Assembly: GCF_963677005.1 (NCBI RefSeq)
Contig: NZ_OY781616.1
Location: 3,047,001-3,111,000 of the forward strand
Direction of reading: 5' to 3'
Length of the DNA: 64,000 nucleotides
DNA from: Maridesulfovibrio sp.
GTDB lineage: Bacteria > Desulfobacterota > Desulfovibrionia > Desulfovibrionales > Desulfovibrionaceae
The position numbers and the translations under genes are program-made. Positions 53,315 to 60,930 of the stretch are shown in pieces (position 1 is the first letter of the stretch; the number at the start of each line of letters is the position of its first letter). The notes under the pieces were generated by a model that was given only the letters and a program-made list of their open reading frames with translations, was not told where the DNA came from and ran no database searches.

Positions 53315-53995
53315 ATGCCTGAAAATAACATGACCTGGATAGCCTTCGGGGACATTCATCAGAGTAACGGACTGCCCGCACGAATCCCGGAAATCAAAAA
53401 TGCGGACGCGATAATCGTTACCGGGGACCTGACCAACCATTCGCCTGAAGGTGCGGTGGAAAAGGTCTGGGATTCGATATACACTTTCAATCCCAGAATT
53501 CTGGCGCAGGCCGGAAACATGGACCGTTCGAATGTTACGGAATTCCTCAAGGAGAAAAATGCCAATCTGCATTGCGAGGTTCGCGAACTTGCTCCGGGAA
53601 TAAAGATAATGGGGGTCGGCTGCTCCATTCCCACTCCGTTCGGAACTCCGAGCGAGGTAACAGAGGAAGAGATGGCTTCCCTGCTTGAAGAAACCCATTC
53701 TCTGGCCGGTGATTATGAAAAGTTGATCCTTGCCGTGCATGATTCTCCGCACGGGACTTCTCTGGACAAAATATCGAACGGAATGCATGTGGGCAGCCGT
53801 TCGGTGCGTTCGTTCATTGAAAAGTACCAGCCGGAGATCGTGGTCAGCGGACATATCCATGAATCCAGCGGCGAGGACGTTCTGGGAAAATCACGCATAT
53901 TCAACCCCGGCATGGCAGCGGAGGGCGGTTATGTATTGATAACCCTTGAGAACGGGAACCTTGATGCTGTCCTCAAGCAGGCCGGGTCTTCATGA
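53315..53995 (+). CDS. Metallophosphoesterase
   Basis: The 226-residue cytoplasmic protein has the calcineurin-like metal motifs: FGDIHQSNG (DxH), VTGDLTNHSPEG (GDxx), AGNMDRSNV (variant of GNHD), LAVHDSPHGT and VVSGHIHESSG (GHxH). The third motif has Met-Asp where Asn-His-Asp is typical, a variant found in the YfcE/MJ0936-like phosphodiesterase group. The substrate is unknown; members hydrolyse phosphodiesters or cyclic nucleotides in vitro. CGGAG precedes the ATG. Its stop overlaps the rlmH start (ATGA), which suggests coupled expression with rRNA modification. Confidence 0.88.
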   Translation: MPENNMTWIAFGDIHQSNGLPARIPEIKNADAIIVTGDLTNHSPEGAVEKVWDSIYTFNPRILAQAGNMDRSNVTEFLKEKNANLHCEVRELAPGIKIMGVGCSIPTPFGTPSEVTEEEMASLLEETHSLAGDYEKLILAVHDSPHGTSLDKISNGMHVGSRSVRSFIEKYQPEIVVSGHIHESSGEDVLGKSRIFNPGMAAEGGYVLITLENGNLDAVLKQAGSS

Positions 53996-54462
53996 GCAGG
54001 ATAAGATTCGTCTGGGTGGGCAAGCTGAAGGAGGCTTTTTTCAGGGATGCCTGCGCGCATTACGCAAAAAAACTGGGGCGGTTCTACAAACTTGACGAGA
54101 CAGTCCTCAAGGACGCTCCCGGAAAACTTCCCCCGGAAGACAAGGTTCTTCGCGAGGGCAAGGCCATTCTGGAGAAGGTTAAACCTTCGGACCTGCTCAT
54201 CTGTCTGGACGAAAAGGGCAGGGAGATGACCTCCGTGGAACTGGCGGAACTCCTGCAGCGCTGGACCGAAGACCCGAATCTCACGCCGTGCTTTGTAATC
54301 GGCGGTCCTTTCGGATTGTCGGAAGAGGTCAAGAAGGCAGCAAGATTCAAGCTTTCGCTGAGCAAGATGACCCTGCCGCATGAACTGGCCAGAACAGTAC
54401 TCATGGAACAGCTTTACCGGGCAGCTTCAATACAGCGCGGTTCCCCGTATCACCATGTGTGA
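53992..54462 (+). CDS. rlmH: 23S rRNA (pseudouridine1915-N3)-methyltransferase
   Basis: RlmH methylates pseudouridine 1915 in helix 69 of assembled 70S ribosomes, using SAM. The 156-residue SPOUT-class protein has IRFVWVGKLKEAFFRDACAHYAKKLGRFYKL at the N-terminus, LICLDEKGREMTSVELAELLQ, and the trefoil-knot segments FVIGGPFGLSEEV and LSLSKMTLPHELARTVLMEQLYRAASIQRGSPYHHV. The last stretch is the near-invariant C-terminus of the family. It overlaps the phosphoesterase stop by four bases. A small gene of unknown function follows 50 bp downstream, probably in the same transcript. Confidence 0.96.
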   Translation: MSRIRFVWVGKLKEAFFRDACAHYAKKLGRFYKLDETVLKDAPGKLPPEDKVLREGKAILEKVKPSDLLICLDEKGREMTSVELAELLQRWTEDPNLTPCFVIGGPFGLSEEVKKAARFKLSLSKMTLPHELARTVLMEQLYRAASIQRGSPYHHV

Positions 54463-54512
54463 CCGGGACAACGGCACCACCTGTGCGGATTTAACATATC
54501 GGAGTTGATAAT

Positions 54513-54746
54513 ATGGCGATTATTGATCTGGAATATCTGGAAAAACTTGAGAACTACATGACTTCCGGGGACATGAAGTTTGAATTCGACAATGGCACGG
54601 AAGAAAAGCGTTTCGAAATACTGGAATTTCTTGAAAAGCTGATGGATGTGGCCGAGATTGCCGATGAGTATGCAACAAAGCTTATTTTCAAGGAAGGCAT
54701 GCTCGATCAACTGGCCGGCGGAGGTTCCGGGGGGGGTGGGGAATAA
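54513..54746 (+). CDS. Small acidic protein with glycine-rich tail, function unknown
   Basis: I do not recognise this 77-residue protein. It is acidic and helical (LEYLEKLENYMTSGD, RFEILEFLEKLMDVAEIADEYATKLIFKEGMLDQL) and ends in an unstructured AGGGSGGGGE tail. The tail is encoded by a run of eight Gs (54728-54735), a potential slippage site. A clear CGGAG lies before the ATG, and spacing to rlmH (50 bp) plus a downstream terminator supports it as the last gene of the phosphoesterase-rlmH unit. Confidence 0.75.
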   Translation: MAIIDLEYLEKLENYMTSGDMKFEFDNGTEEKRFEILEFLEKLMDVAEIADEYATKLIFKEGMLDQLAGGGSGGGGE

Positions 54747-54802
54747 TTTTTTCCTGCGTCCGCCTAAACAGATCTGCCCGGGTGGAATAACTGTATCCGA
54801 AG

Positions 54803-54837
54803 CGGTTCCTGTGTTTTATCGCGGGGACCGTTTTTTT
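54803..54837 (+). terminator. Terminator of the phosphoesterase-rlmH unit
   Basis: CGGTTCC (54803-54809) pairs with GGGACCG (54824-54830), with one G-U pair, followed by seven Ts. Confidence 0.75.
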
Positions 54838-54912
54838 GTTTGAATACGGTTATTGCCTTAGCTCCGCAAAATTTGTGATTAAAGCAACGATGTTCAAAGT
54901 AACATACTTAAA

Positions 54913-54992
54913 CAATTAGGGTTTCCAAAGGGGATTATCCCCTTTGGCTGCCAGAGGCGAAATCAAATTAATTAAAGCGCGAAGCGCATCGA
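54913..54992 (+). repeat. Dispersed three-hairpin repeat, copy D
   Basis: Copy D has ATTAGGGTTT, the CCAAAGGGGAT inverted repeat (54924-54946), GCTGCCAGAGGC, an AT-rich link and GCGCGAAGCGC. Upstream 54855-54912 matches the upstream part of copy A (both contain a GCAAAA...TGAT.AAAG stretch and ..CAAAG.AAC). It fills much of the 367-bp gap 54747-55113 ahead of the decarboxylase. Confidence 0.85.
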
Positions 54993-55113
54993 ATGGGGCT
55001 CGGGTTGTAGCTTTAAAGAACAAAAAGGTGTACTTGTTCCAGAGGCAATAACAGCCGCTTTCATCTGAAAATAAGCTTACTTCTAAACTTTCAAGCTACG
55101 CGAGGAGTATATT

Positions 55114-57414
55114 GTGAAAATTACCAAACACATGTGGCCGGTCCTTATTGTGTCCGCTCAATTCGAGGCGGATACGGACGAGGGTCTCAGGCTGAGAAGC
55201 CTTGAGGAAGAACTTACCAGGGAGCAGGAGTGTTCGGTTTACCCTTCATACAGTTACGGTGACGCCGCTGAAATTTTCATCTCCCGCGCGGATCTGGGAG
55301 CTGTTGTAATCGATTGGGACATCAACATTGATGACGGTGATGATAAAAATACGCCGGAATACCTGCTGGACAAAATCCGCAGGCGCAACAGGAATATTCC
55401 CGTATTTCTGCTCACCGAGCGTGTGGCCATGAACAATATTCCTACGGATGTGCTCGGCAAGATAAATGAATGCCTCTGGAAAACAGCCGAAACACCGGAA
55501 TTTCTGGCCGGACGCATTGAAACCAGACTGGTGGAATATGTCCGCTCCGTGTTTCCCGCATTTTTCGGGGAGATGGTGAAGTATTCGGAAGCATACAAAT
55601 ACGCATGGCATACTCCGGGACACATGGGCGGCGAAGGTTTCCTGAAGAGTCCTGCCGGTGTGGCCATGCACAAGTTCTACGGTGAAAACGTTTTTCGTTC
55701 CGACCTTTCCATTTCCGTACCAGAGCTCGGTTCCCTGCTTGATCACAGCGGCGTTGTAGGCGATGCCGAAAAGAATTCCGCAAGGGTTTTCGGTGCGGAC
55801 AACACCTTCTACGTGCTGAACGGTACTTCGAACGTAAACCAGATAATATGGCGCAGCCAGCTTGTGCGTGACGATATCGCCTTTGTGGATCGCAACTGCC
55901 ACAAATCTCTCAACTATGCCATGGTGATTACTGACGCTTATCCGATCTACATGGTTCCCAGACGCAACAAGCGCGGCATCATCGGACCCTGCCGCCTTTC
56001 TGAATTTTCCGAGGAGTCCATCAAGTCCAAGATAAAGGACAACAAGCTCATTCCCGAAGAACTCAAGCAGCAGAGCGTGCGCATGTCCGCACTGACCAAC
56101 TCCACCTATGACGGAGTCTGCTACAACGTAATCAACATCAAGAAACAGCTTCAGAAAAGCGTGGACAACCTCCATTTTGACGAGGCCTGGTACGCATATG
56201 CCCGGTTCCATCCCATGTATAAGGATCATTTCGGCATGGCTGACGATGACCTCAACGAGCATCATCCGCCGATTTTCTGCTCCCAGTCCACACACAAGCT
56301 GCTCACAGCCTTCTCGCAGGCTTCCATGCTTCATGTGCGCAACGGCAGTGACGTGGAAATAGACCGCGATGAACTGAACGAATCATACATGATGCACGGC
56401 TCTACATCGCCGCAGTACAGCATGATCGCTTCACTGGACGTTGCCACCAAGATGATGGAGGACAGCGGTGAGGTTCTCATGCATGACACTATCGTGGAAG
56501 CAGTCAACCTGCGCAAGAAAGTCTCCATGATAGCCAGCGAAATGAAGGAAAAAGACAGCTGGTTCTTTGAAATGTGGCAGCCGGAAAATGTTCTGGTCGG
56601 CAAGGATTACAAGAAATTCGAAGATGTTCCCACCGACTACCTGTGCACGCATCAGCATCCGTGGGTTTTCAGTTCCGCCGACAACTGGCACGGATTCGAG
56701 GACATGGAAGATGAATACGCCATGCTCGACCCCATCAAGCTTACCTTCACCACTCCCGGTCTGCGTCATGACGGAAGCATGGAGGAGGAAGGTATTCCGG
56801 CCTCAATAGTTACCGACTACCTGATCAACCACGGCATAGTCTGCGAAAAGACTGATTATTACTCTTTCCTGATGCTCAATTCCATCGGAACAAACAAGGC
56901 CAAGCAGGGGTCGCTTCTGGCCGGTCTGCTCAAGTTCAAGGAAGTCTACGATGCCAATGAAACTCTGGACGTTGTCCTGCCCGCGCTGGCAAAGGATTAT
57001 CCGGAACGTTATTCTGGAGTCGGCGTAAAGGACCACTGCAACGCCATACACAGTTACTACAGGGAACACGGTCTTCTTGATAAAATGCAGGCCGCTTTCC
57101 AGGTCATTCCAGATCAGGCCATGAAGCCGTCCGAGGCATATCACGCTGTGGTACGCAAGAATGTTGAATACGTGGAACTTTCGGAAATGAAGAACCGTAT
57201 TCCGGCTGTGATGGTTGTTCCCTACCCTCCGGGCATTCCCATTATAATGGGCGGGGAAATAATGGACGACAAGGCCCAGCCTGTTTTCGATTATCTGATG
57301 GCCAGACAGGATTTTGAAAACGTTTTTCCGGGCTACGAAAGCGATATCCACGGTGTGGAACGTGTTGAGCGCGAGGGAAAGAAGTTTTTCAGGACCATGT
57401 GCCTGAAGAAATAG
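55114..57414 (+). CDS. Orn/Lys/Arg decarboxylase, probable biodegradative-type arginine decarboxylase
   Basis: This PLP enzyme decarboxylates a basic amino acid to a polyamine precursor, consuming a proton. The 766-residue length and three-part layout (wing/response-receiver-like domain 1-150, PLP core, C-terminal domain) match AdiA (about 755) better than CadA or SpeC (about 715-730). Landmarks are the core entry YAWHTPGHMGGEGFLKSP, VLNGTSNVNQ, NLHFDEAWYAYARFHPMY with the cofactor Asp, and Schiff-base K395 in SQSTHKLLTAFSQASML. In this lineage it may serve polyamine synthesis and not acid resistance, since no antiporter (AdiC-like) gene is adjacent. The start is GTG after GAGGAG. It is bracketed by repeat copies D and E. 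Confidence 0.88.
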   Translation: MKITKHMWPVLIVSAQFEADTDEGLRLRSLEEELTREQECSVYPSYSYGDAAEIFISRADLGAVVIDWDINIDDGDDKNTPEYLLDKIRRRNRNIPVFLLTERVAMNNIPTDVLGKINECLWKTAETPEFLAGRIETRLVEYVRSVFPAFFGEMVKYSEAYKYAWHTPGHMGGEGFLKSPAGVAMHKFYGENVFRSDLSISVPELGSLLDHSGVVGDAEKNSARVFGADNTFYVLNGTSNVNQIIWRSQLVRDDIAFVDRNCHKSLNYAMVITDAYPIYMVPRRNKRGIIGPCRLSEFSEESIKSKIKDNKLIPEELKQQSVRMSALTNSTYDGVCYNVINIKKQLQKSVDNLHFDEAWYAYARFHPMYKDHFGMADDDLNEHHPPIFCSQSTHKLLTAFSQASMLHVRNGSDVEIDRDELNESYMMHGSTSPQYSMIASLDVATKMMEDSGEVLMHDTIVEAVNLRKKVSMIASEMKEKDSWFFEMWQPENVLVGKDYKKFEDVPTDYLCTHQHPWVFSSADNWHGFEDMEDEYAMLDPIKLTFTTPGLRHDGSMEEEGIPASIVTDYLINHGIVCEKTDYYSFLMLNSIGTNKAKQGSLLAGLLKFKEVYDANETLDVVLPALAKDYPERYSGVGVKDHCNAIHSYYREHGLLDKMQAAFQVIPDQAMKPSEAYHAVVRKNVEYVELSEMKNRIPAVMVVPYPPGIPIIMGGEIMDDKAQPVFDYLMARQDFENVFPGYESDIHGVERVEREGKKFFRTMCLKK

Positions 57415-57417
57415 AAC

Positions 57418-57458
57418 GGCGGCGAAATCAAATTATCAAAATAGCGAAGCGCATCAAA
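57418..57458 (+). repeat. Half copy (E) of the dispersed repeat, right half only
   Basis: GGCGGCGAAATCAAATTATC and the AGCGAAGCGCATCAAA segment match the right half of copies A-D. The CCAAAGGGGAT palindrome is missing; the half copy begins three bases after the decarboxylase stop and runs into the terminator. Confidence 0.75.
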
Positions 57459-57499
57459 ACTGCCCGCAACGGAAGCATCGTTGCGGGCAGTTGTTTTTT
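57458..57499. terminator. Terminator between decarboxylase and panB
   Basis: AACTGCCCGCAAC (57458-57470) pairs with GTTGCGGGCAGTT (57480-57492), a perfect 13-bp stem followed by a T-rich run. It serves the plus strand and lies 8 bp before the convergent panB stop. Confidence 0.92.
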
Positions 57500-57506
57500 G
57501 TGCGGA

Positions 57507-58355
57507 TCAACCCTGTTTATGCAGCAGGGTCTTGAACAACTCCAGTTCTTCAGGGTCCATGGAGGTGAAGTTTTCGGCCGAAGGGAATGCACCGGTTTCG
57601 ACTTCCGTAACGTACTGCTTTATGGCTTCTATGCTTGGTCCGCGCAGCTGTGCGTACTTCTTGACGAATTTAGGTACGAACCTGTCGAACAGCCCGAGAA
57701 TGTCGTGATAGACAAGCACCTGCCCGTCTGTATTCGGACCGGCGCCTATTCCTATGGTCGGTATCGAAATTTCGGCGGTTATTTCAGCAGCCACTTCGTC
57801 CGGAACCGCTTCGAGTACGATGGAGAAACATCCTGCTTCTTCCAGCGCCTTTGCTTCATCCACAAGCGCGGCGGCTGAGCGGGCGTTTTTTCCCTGAGCC
57901 TTGAAGCCTCCGAAACGGGCTACGTGCTGCGGGGTAAGACCTATGTGGCCCTGCACCGGTACGCCTGAATCAACAATAGCGCGGATCTGTGCGAGAAAGG
58001 GAAAACCGCCTTCAAGCTTGACTGCTCTGGCCCCGCTTTTGGACAGGAATTTTCCAGCATTTTCAACCGCCATGCTCACGGACGGCTGGTAGGACATGAA
58101 AGGCATGTCTCCGACTATGAGCGCACGGGATACTCCGCGCGAGACGGCAGCAGTGTGGTGCAGCATGTCTGCCATGGTTACGGAGAGGGTGTCTTCGTAA
58201 CCGAGTACGACCATGCCCAGCGAGTCTCCGACCAGAATCATGTCCGCCCCGGCCGCGTCTGCGATCTGTCCGGAAGGATAGTCGTAGGCGGTGACCATGC
58301 TTATCTTCTTTATGCCTTTCAGGCCGGAGATATCCGGTGCCGTAATTTTATTCAT
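57507..58355 (-). CDS. panB: 3-methyl-2-oxobutanoate hydroxymethyltransferase
   Basis: PanB adds a hydroxymethyl group from methylene-THF to 2-oxoisovalerate, the first committed step of pantothenate synthesis. The 282-residue product has ISMVTAYDYPSGQIADAAGADMILVGDSLGMVVLGYEDTLSVTM (metal-binding Asp and the ketoacid site), VKLEGG, VQGHIGLTPQHV and FSIVLEAVPDEVAAEIT, followed by IPTIGIGAGPNTDGQVLVYHDILGLF. The start at 58355 is chosen because GAGGA lies 6 nt upstream; in-frame starts at 58370 and 58502 lack a good site. No panC or panD is adjacent. Confidence 0.95.
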   Translation of the reverse strand: MNKITAPDISGLKGIKKISMVTAYDYPSGQIADAAGADMILVGDSLGMVVLGYEDTLSVTMADMLHHTAAVSRGVSRALIVGDMPFMSYQPSVSMAVENAGKFLSKSGARAVKLEGGFPFLAQIRAIVDSGVPVQGHIGLTPQHVARFGGFKAQGKNARSAAALVDEAKALEEAGCFSIVLEAVPDEVAAEITAEISIPTIGIGAGPNTDGQVLVYHDILGLFDRFVPKFVKKYAQLRGPSIEAIKQYVTEVETGAFPSAENFTSMDPEELELFKTLLHKQG

Positions 58356-58773
58356 GTTTTTCCTCGTCATAGCAGCAGTTCCATTCCGGAATTGTGCCTT
58401 TTTATGCCGGAAGTGCACAGCAAATGTGCTGTCCGGCTCTTCTGTTGCGGGATAATGCTGATTTCTGCGGCCAACACTGTCCCGGAGAACCGATATGAGC
58501 AATTGTCCCTGCTACCGTCAAGGCAAGTGAAAAATGTCTCATTTGGAATATGAAAACAACGAGCGGTGCCGGTTCAGGTATGATGACAGCAAAGAAGTCA
58601 ATCAAAATGCGTGTTGAACCGAATAAACATAATTTGCTATTGTTTTGATAACTGTTATAGAATTAGAACAATCATACATAGTTGTTGGCTGCATTGCTTC
58701 CTGGTGTCTGCTGAATACCGGCACCGAAAGGTTGGACTGATTCCGGGACGAGTGTTGATTGCAGGGGGGTGGG
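58356..58773. other. Intergenic region between panB and the cyclase gene (418 bp)
   Basis: No gene is supported. The right part (58610-58670) is AT-rich and probably carries the cyclase promoter. Directly before the cyclase ATG is a G-rich run (AGGGGGGTGGG) that doubles as the ribosome-binding site. Nothing else is recognisable. Confidence 0.4.
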
Positions 58774-60930
58774 ATGAAGAGAAATTTTCCATTATACATG
58801 AATATAATGACGGTTTTTACCGTGGTTATGTGCCTTGTGGTATCCTGTGTTGTCTTTTACGGCTATGTCCGCAATTCGGATATAGCTCTTTTTTCTGCGC
58901 ATCAGCTTATCCGGCAGACCGGGGCTTCCATCGGCGAGCGGACACAGAACATGTTCGACTCCGCTTTCATGACCGTCAACTCATACGCCGAGTTTCCAGA
59001 GATCGGACAAAAGCCTTCGGTCCATTCACATCCCATGAGCAGTGTTTTCTTCAAGTGCCTTCAGGAAAATCCTGATTTCACTTCTGTGTACATAGGCTTT
59101 GCGGATGGTGACTTTTATCTGGTTTCATCCCTGCGTGACAGGGAGCAGATGAAAAAGGAAATGAATATTCCGGAAAAGGCGGCCTGGTACACCCAATCAA
59201 TCGGTCATCTGGCTGATGGCAGGCGGTATGAGCTCAAGAAATACCTTGATGCCGGCTATGTAACCATCGGTTCGTCTTCATCCATGGATGTCCGGTTTGA
59301 TCCCCGGGTAAGGCCATGGTTCATCTCGGCCTTAAGCAAGGCAACAGCAGTTTTGAACGATGTATACGTATTTGCCTTTTCCGGCGAACCGGGACTGACC
59401 GTTTCCCGCCGTTTCGACAGTGATGTGCAGGGAGTGATCGGGGTTGATATTTCCCTTGCGAACCTTTCATCATTCATGAAAAGGCAGATGGTCGGTGACG
59501 ACTGCGAGATCATGATTTTCGGATCAGGGGGAGAACTGTACGGGTATCAGAGTCTGGAAAAACTGTCTTCCAGCATATACTGGGATGCCGACCAAAGTAT
59601 AAGGGATGTAACTGTAGCCGGTCTCCATAATCCGGTTCTCAATAAGCTGGCTGCCGATCACGAACAGTACAGAGGTGATGATTTCCGCATTCAGCAGCTT
59701 CTGGTGGGTGAAAAGAAATATTTGTCTCTGGTGGACCCTCTTCCTCAGGAATACGGAAGAAAGCTGTTTGTAGCTGTTGCGGTTCCGGAGTCTTTTTTTA
59801 CCGGACCCATAGCTCAAATCGGGAAGAATACCCTGCTGGCCTCTATGGTCATACTTCTGCTGTTCCTTCCGATTGTTTACATGGTGGCAAAGAGAATAAG
59901 CCGCCCCCTGAAGCTGCTGACCGGTGATGTTGAGAACATCCGCAGGTTCAATCTCGACCGGCCGGTTACGGTCAGATCAAGTATCTCGGAGATCCGGGCC
60001 CTGTCCATTGCCATGGAAACCATGCGCAGCACGCTCAATGTCTTTGGCAGGTATATTCCACGTCCGCTGGTGGAATCCATGATTGTAAGCAGCATCATTC
60101 CGGAACTTGGGGGCGAAAGAAAAAATCTGACCTTTATGTTCAGCGATATCAAAAATTTCACATCAATTTCCGAAAACATGTCACCTGAGGAACTGACCGC
60201 AGGTATAACCAGCTACCTCAAAGCAATGAGCCGGGTTATTCTCATCAGCGGCGGGACCATAGACAAATACATCGGTGACGCGATCATGGCTTTCTGGAAT
60301 GCGCCTGTCGACGATTGCGACCACGCCCGCAACGGGTGTCTGGCGGCGTTGCGCTGCCGCGATGAACTGGCTGATTACAACAGGAATCTTCGTGAAAACA
60401 ACAAGCCGGAGATGCTTACCAGAATCGGGTTGCATACCGGAGAAGCCGTAGTAGGCAACATCGGATCTTCTGACCGGATGGCCTATACGGCAATGGGCGC
60501 GGCAGTAAACCTTGCATCGCGTCTGGAAGGTTTGAACAAGTATCTTGGAACCGGGATACTGGTCAGTGAAAGTACCATGCAGGAGGCAGGAAGCGATTTC
60601 CTCTTCCGTTTTGCGGGCCGGGTTGTGCCCAAGGGAACATCTTCAGCCCTTGGGGTGTATGAGCTTTTGGGTACGGTAAGCGGTGCAGCAGGTCCACTCG
60701 CTCCATTTGCAGTGCTGCCGGAGGAAGGAGAAAAGGTCGCGGACTGGGAAAAGGCTTTTGATATATTTCTTTCCGGCAGGTTCAGTGAAGCAGCAGCTGC
60801 ATTCAAATCATATGTAGAGAAGACCGGGCCTGACCCGCTGGCCGATTATTATCTGGTTATGGCTGAAAGGTATACGGACATCCCGCCCGGTGAAGGCTGG
60901 ATGGGGGAGGTTGTTTTCGATGCCAAGTAA
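58774..60930 (+). CDS. Membrane sensor class III adenylate cyclase (Cache-HAMP-cyclase)
   Basis: The 718-residue inner-membrane protein has a first helix (MTVFTVVMCLVVSCVVFYGYV), a periplasmic Cache-type sensor (about 35-345), a second helix (NTLLASMVILLLFLPIVYMVA) and HAMP. A class III cyclase domain starts near residue 450: metal Asp458 in FMFSDIKNFTS and Asp502 in GDAIMAFW, purine-site K498 in DKYIGD, a Thr in YTAMGAAVNLASRLE, and Arg in the same helix. The Lys/Thr pair fits an adenylate and not a guanylate cyclase. A C-terminal TPR-like tail follows. ATG 58774 is chosen after a G-rich ribosome site. It overlaps a solute-binding-protein gene by 11 bp. Confidence 0.9.
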   Translation: MKRNFPLYMNIMTVFTVVMCLVVSCVVFYGYVRNSDIALFSAHQLIRQTGASIGERTQNMFDSAFMTVNSYAEFPEIGQKPSVHSHPMSSVFFKCLQENPDFTSVYIGFADGDFYLVSSLRDREQMKKEMNIPEKAAWYTQSIGHLADGRRYELKKYLDAGYVTIGSSSSMDVRFDPRVRPWFISALSKATAVLNDVYVFAFSGEPGLTVSRRFDSDVQGVIGVDISLANLSSFMKRQMVGDDCEIMIFGSGGELYGYQSLEKLSSSIYWDADQSIRDVTVAGLHNPVLNKLAADHEQYRGDDFRIQQLLVGEKKYLSLVDPLPQEYGRKLFVAVAVPESFFTGPIAQIGKNTLLASMVILLLFLPIVYMVAKRISRPLKLLTGDVENIRRFNLDRPVTVRSSISEIRALSIAMETMRSTLNVFGRYIPRPLVESMIVSSIIPELGGERKNLTFMFSDIKNFTSISENMSPEELTAGITSYLKAMSRVILISGGTIDKYIGDAIMAFWNAPVDDCDHARNGCLAALRCRDELADYNRNLRENNKPEMLTRIGLHTGEAVVGNIGSSDRMAYTAMGAAVNLASRLEGLNKYLGTGILVSESTMQEAGSDFLFRFAGRVVPKGTSSALGVYELLGTVSGAAGPLAPFAVLPEEGEKVADWEKAFDIFLSGRFSEAAAAFKSYVEKTGPDPLADYYLVMAERYTDIPPGEGWMGEVVFDAK

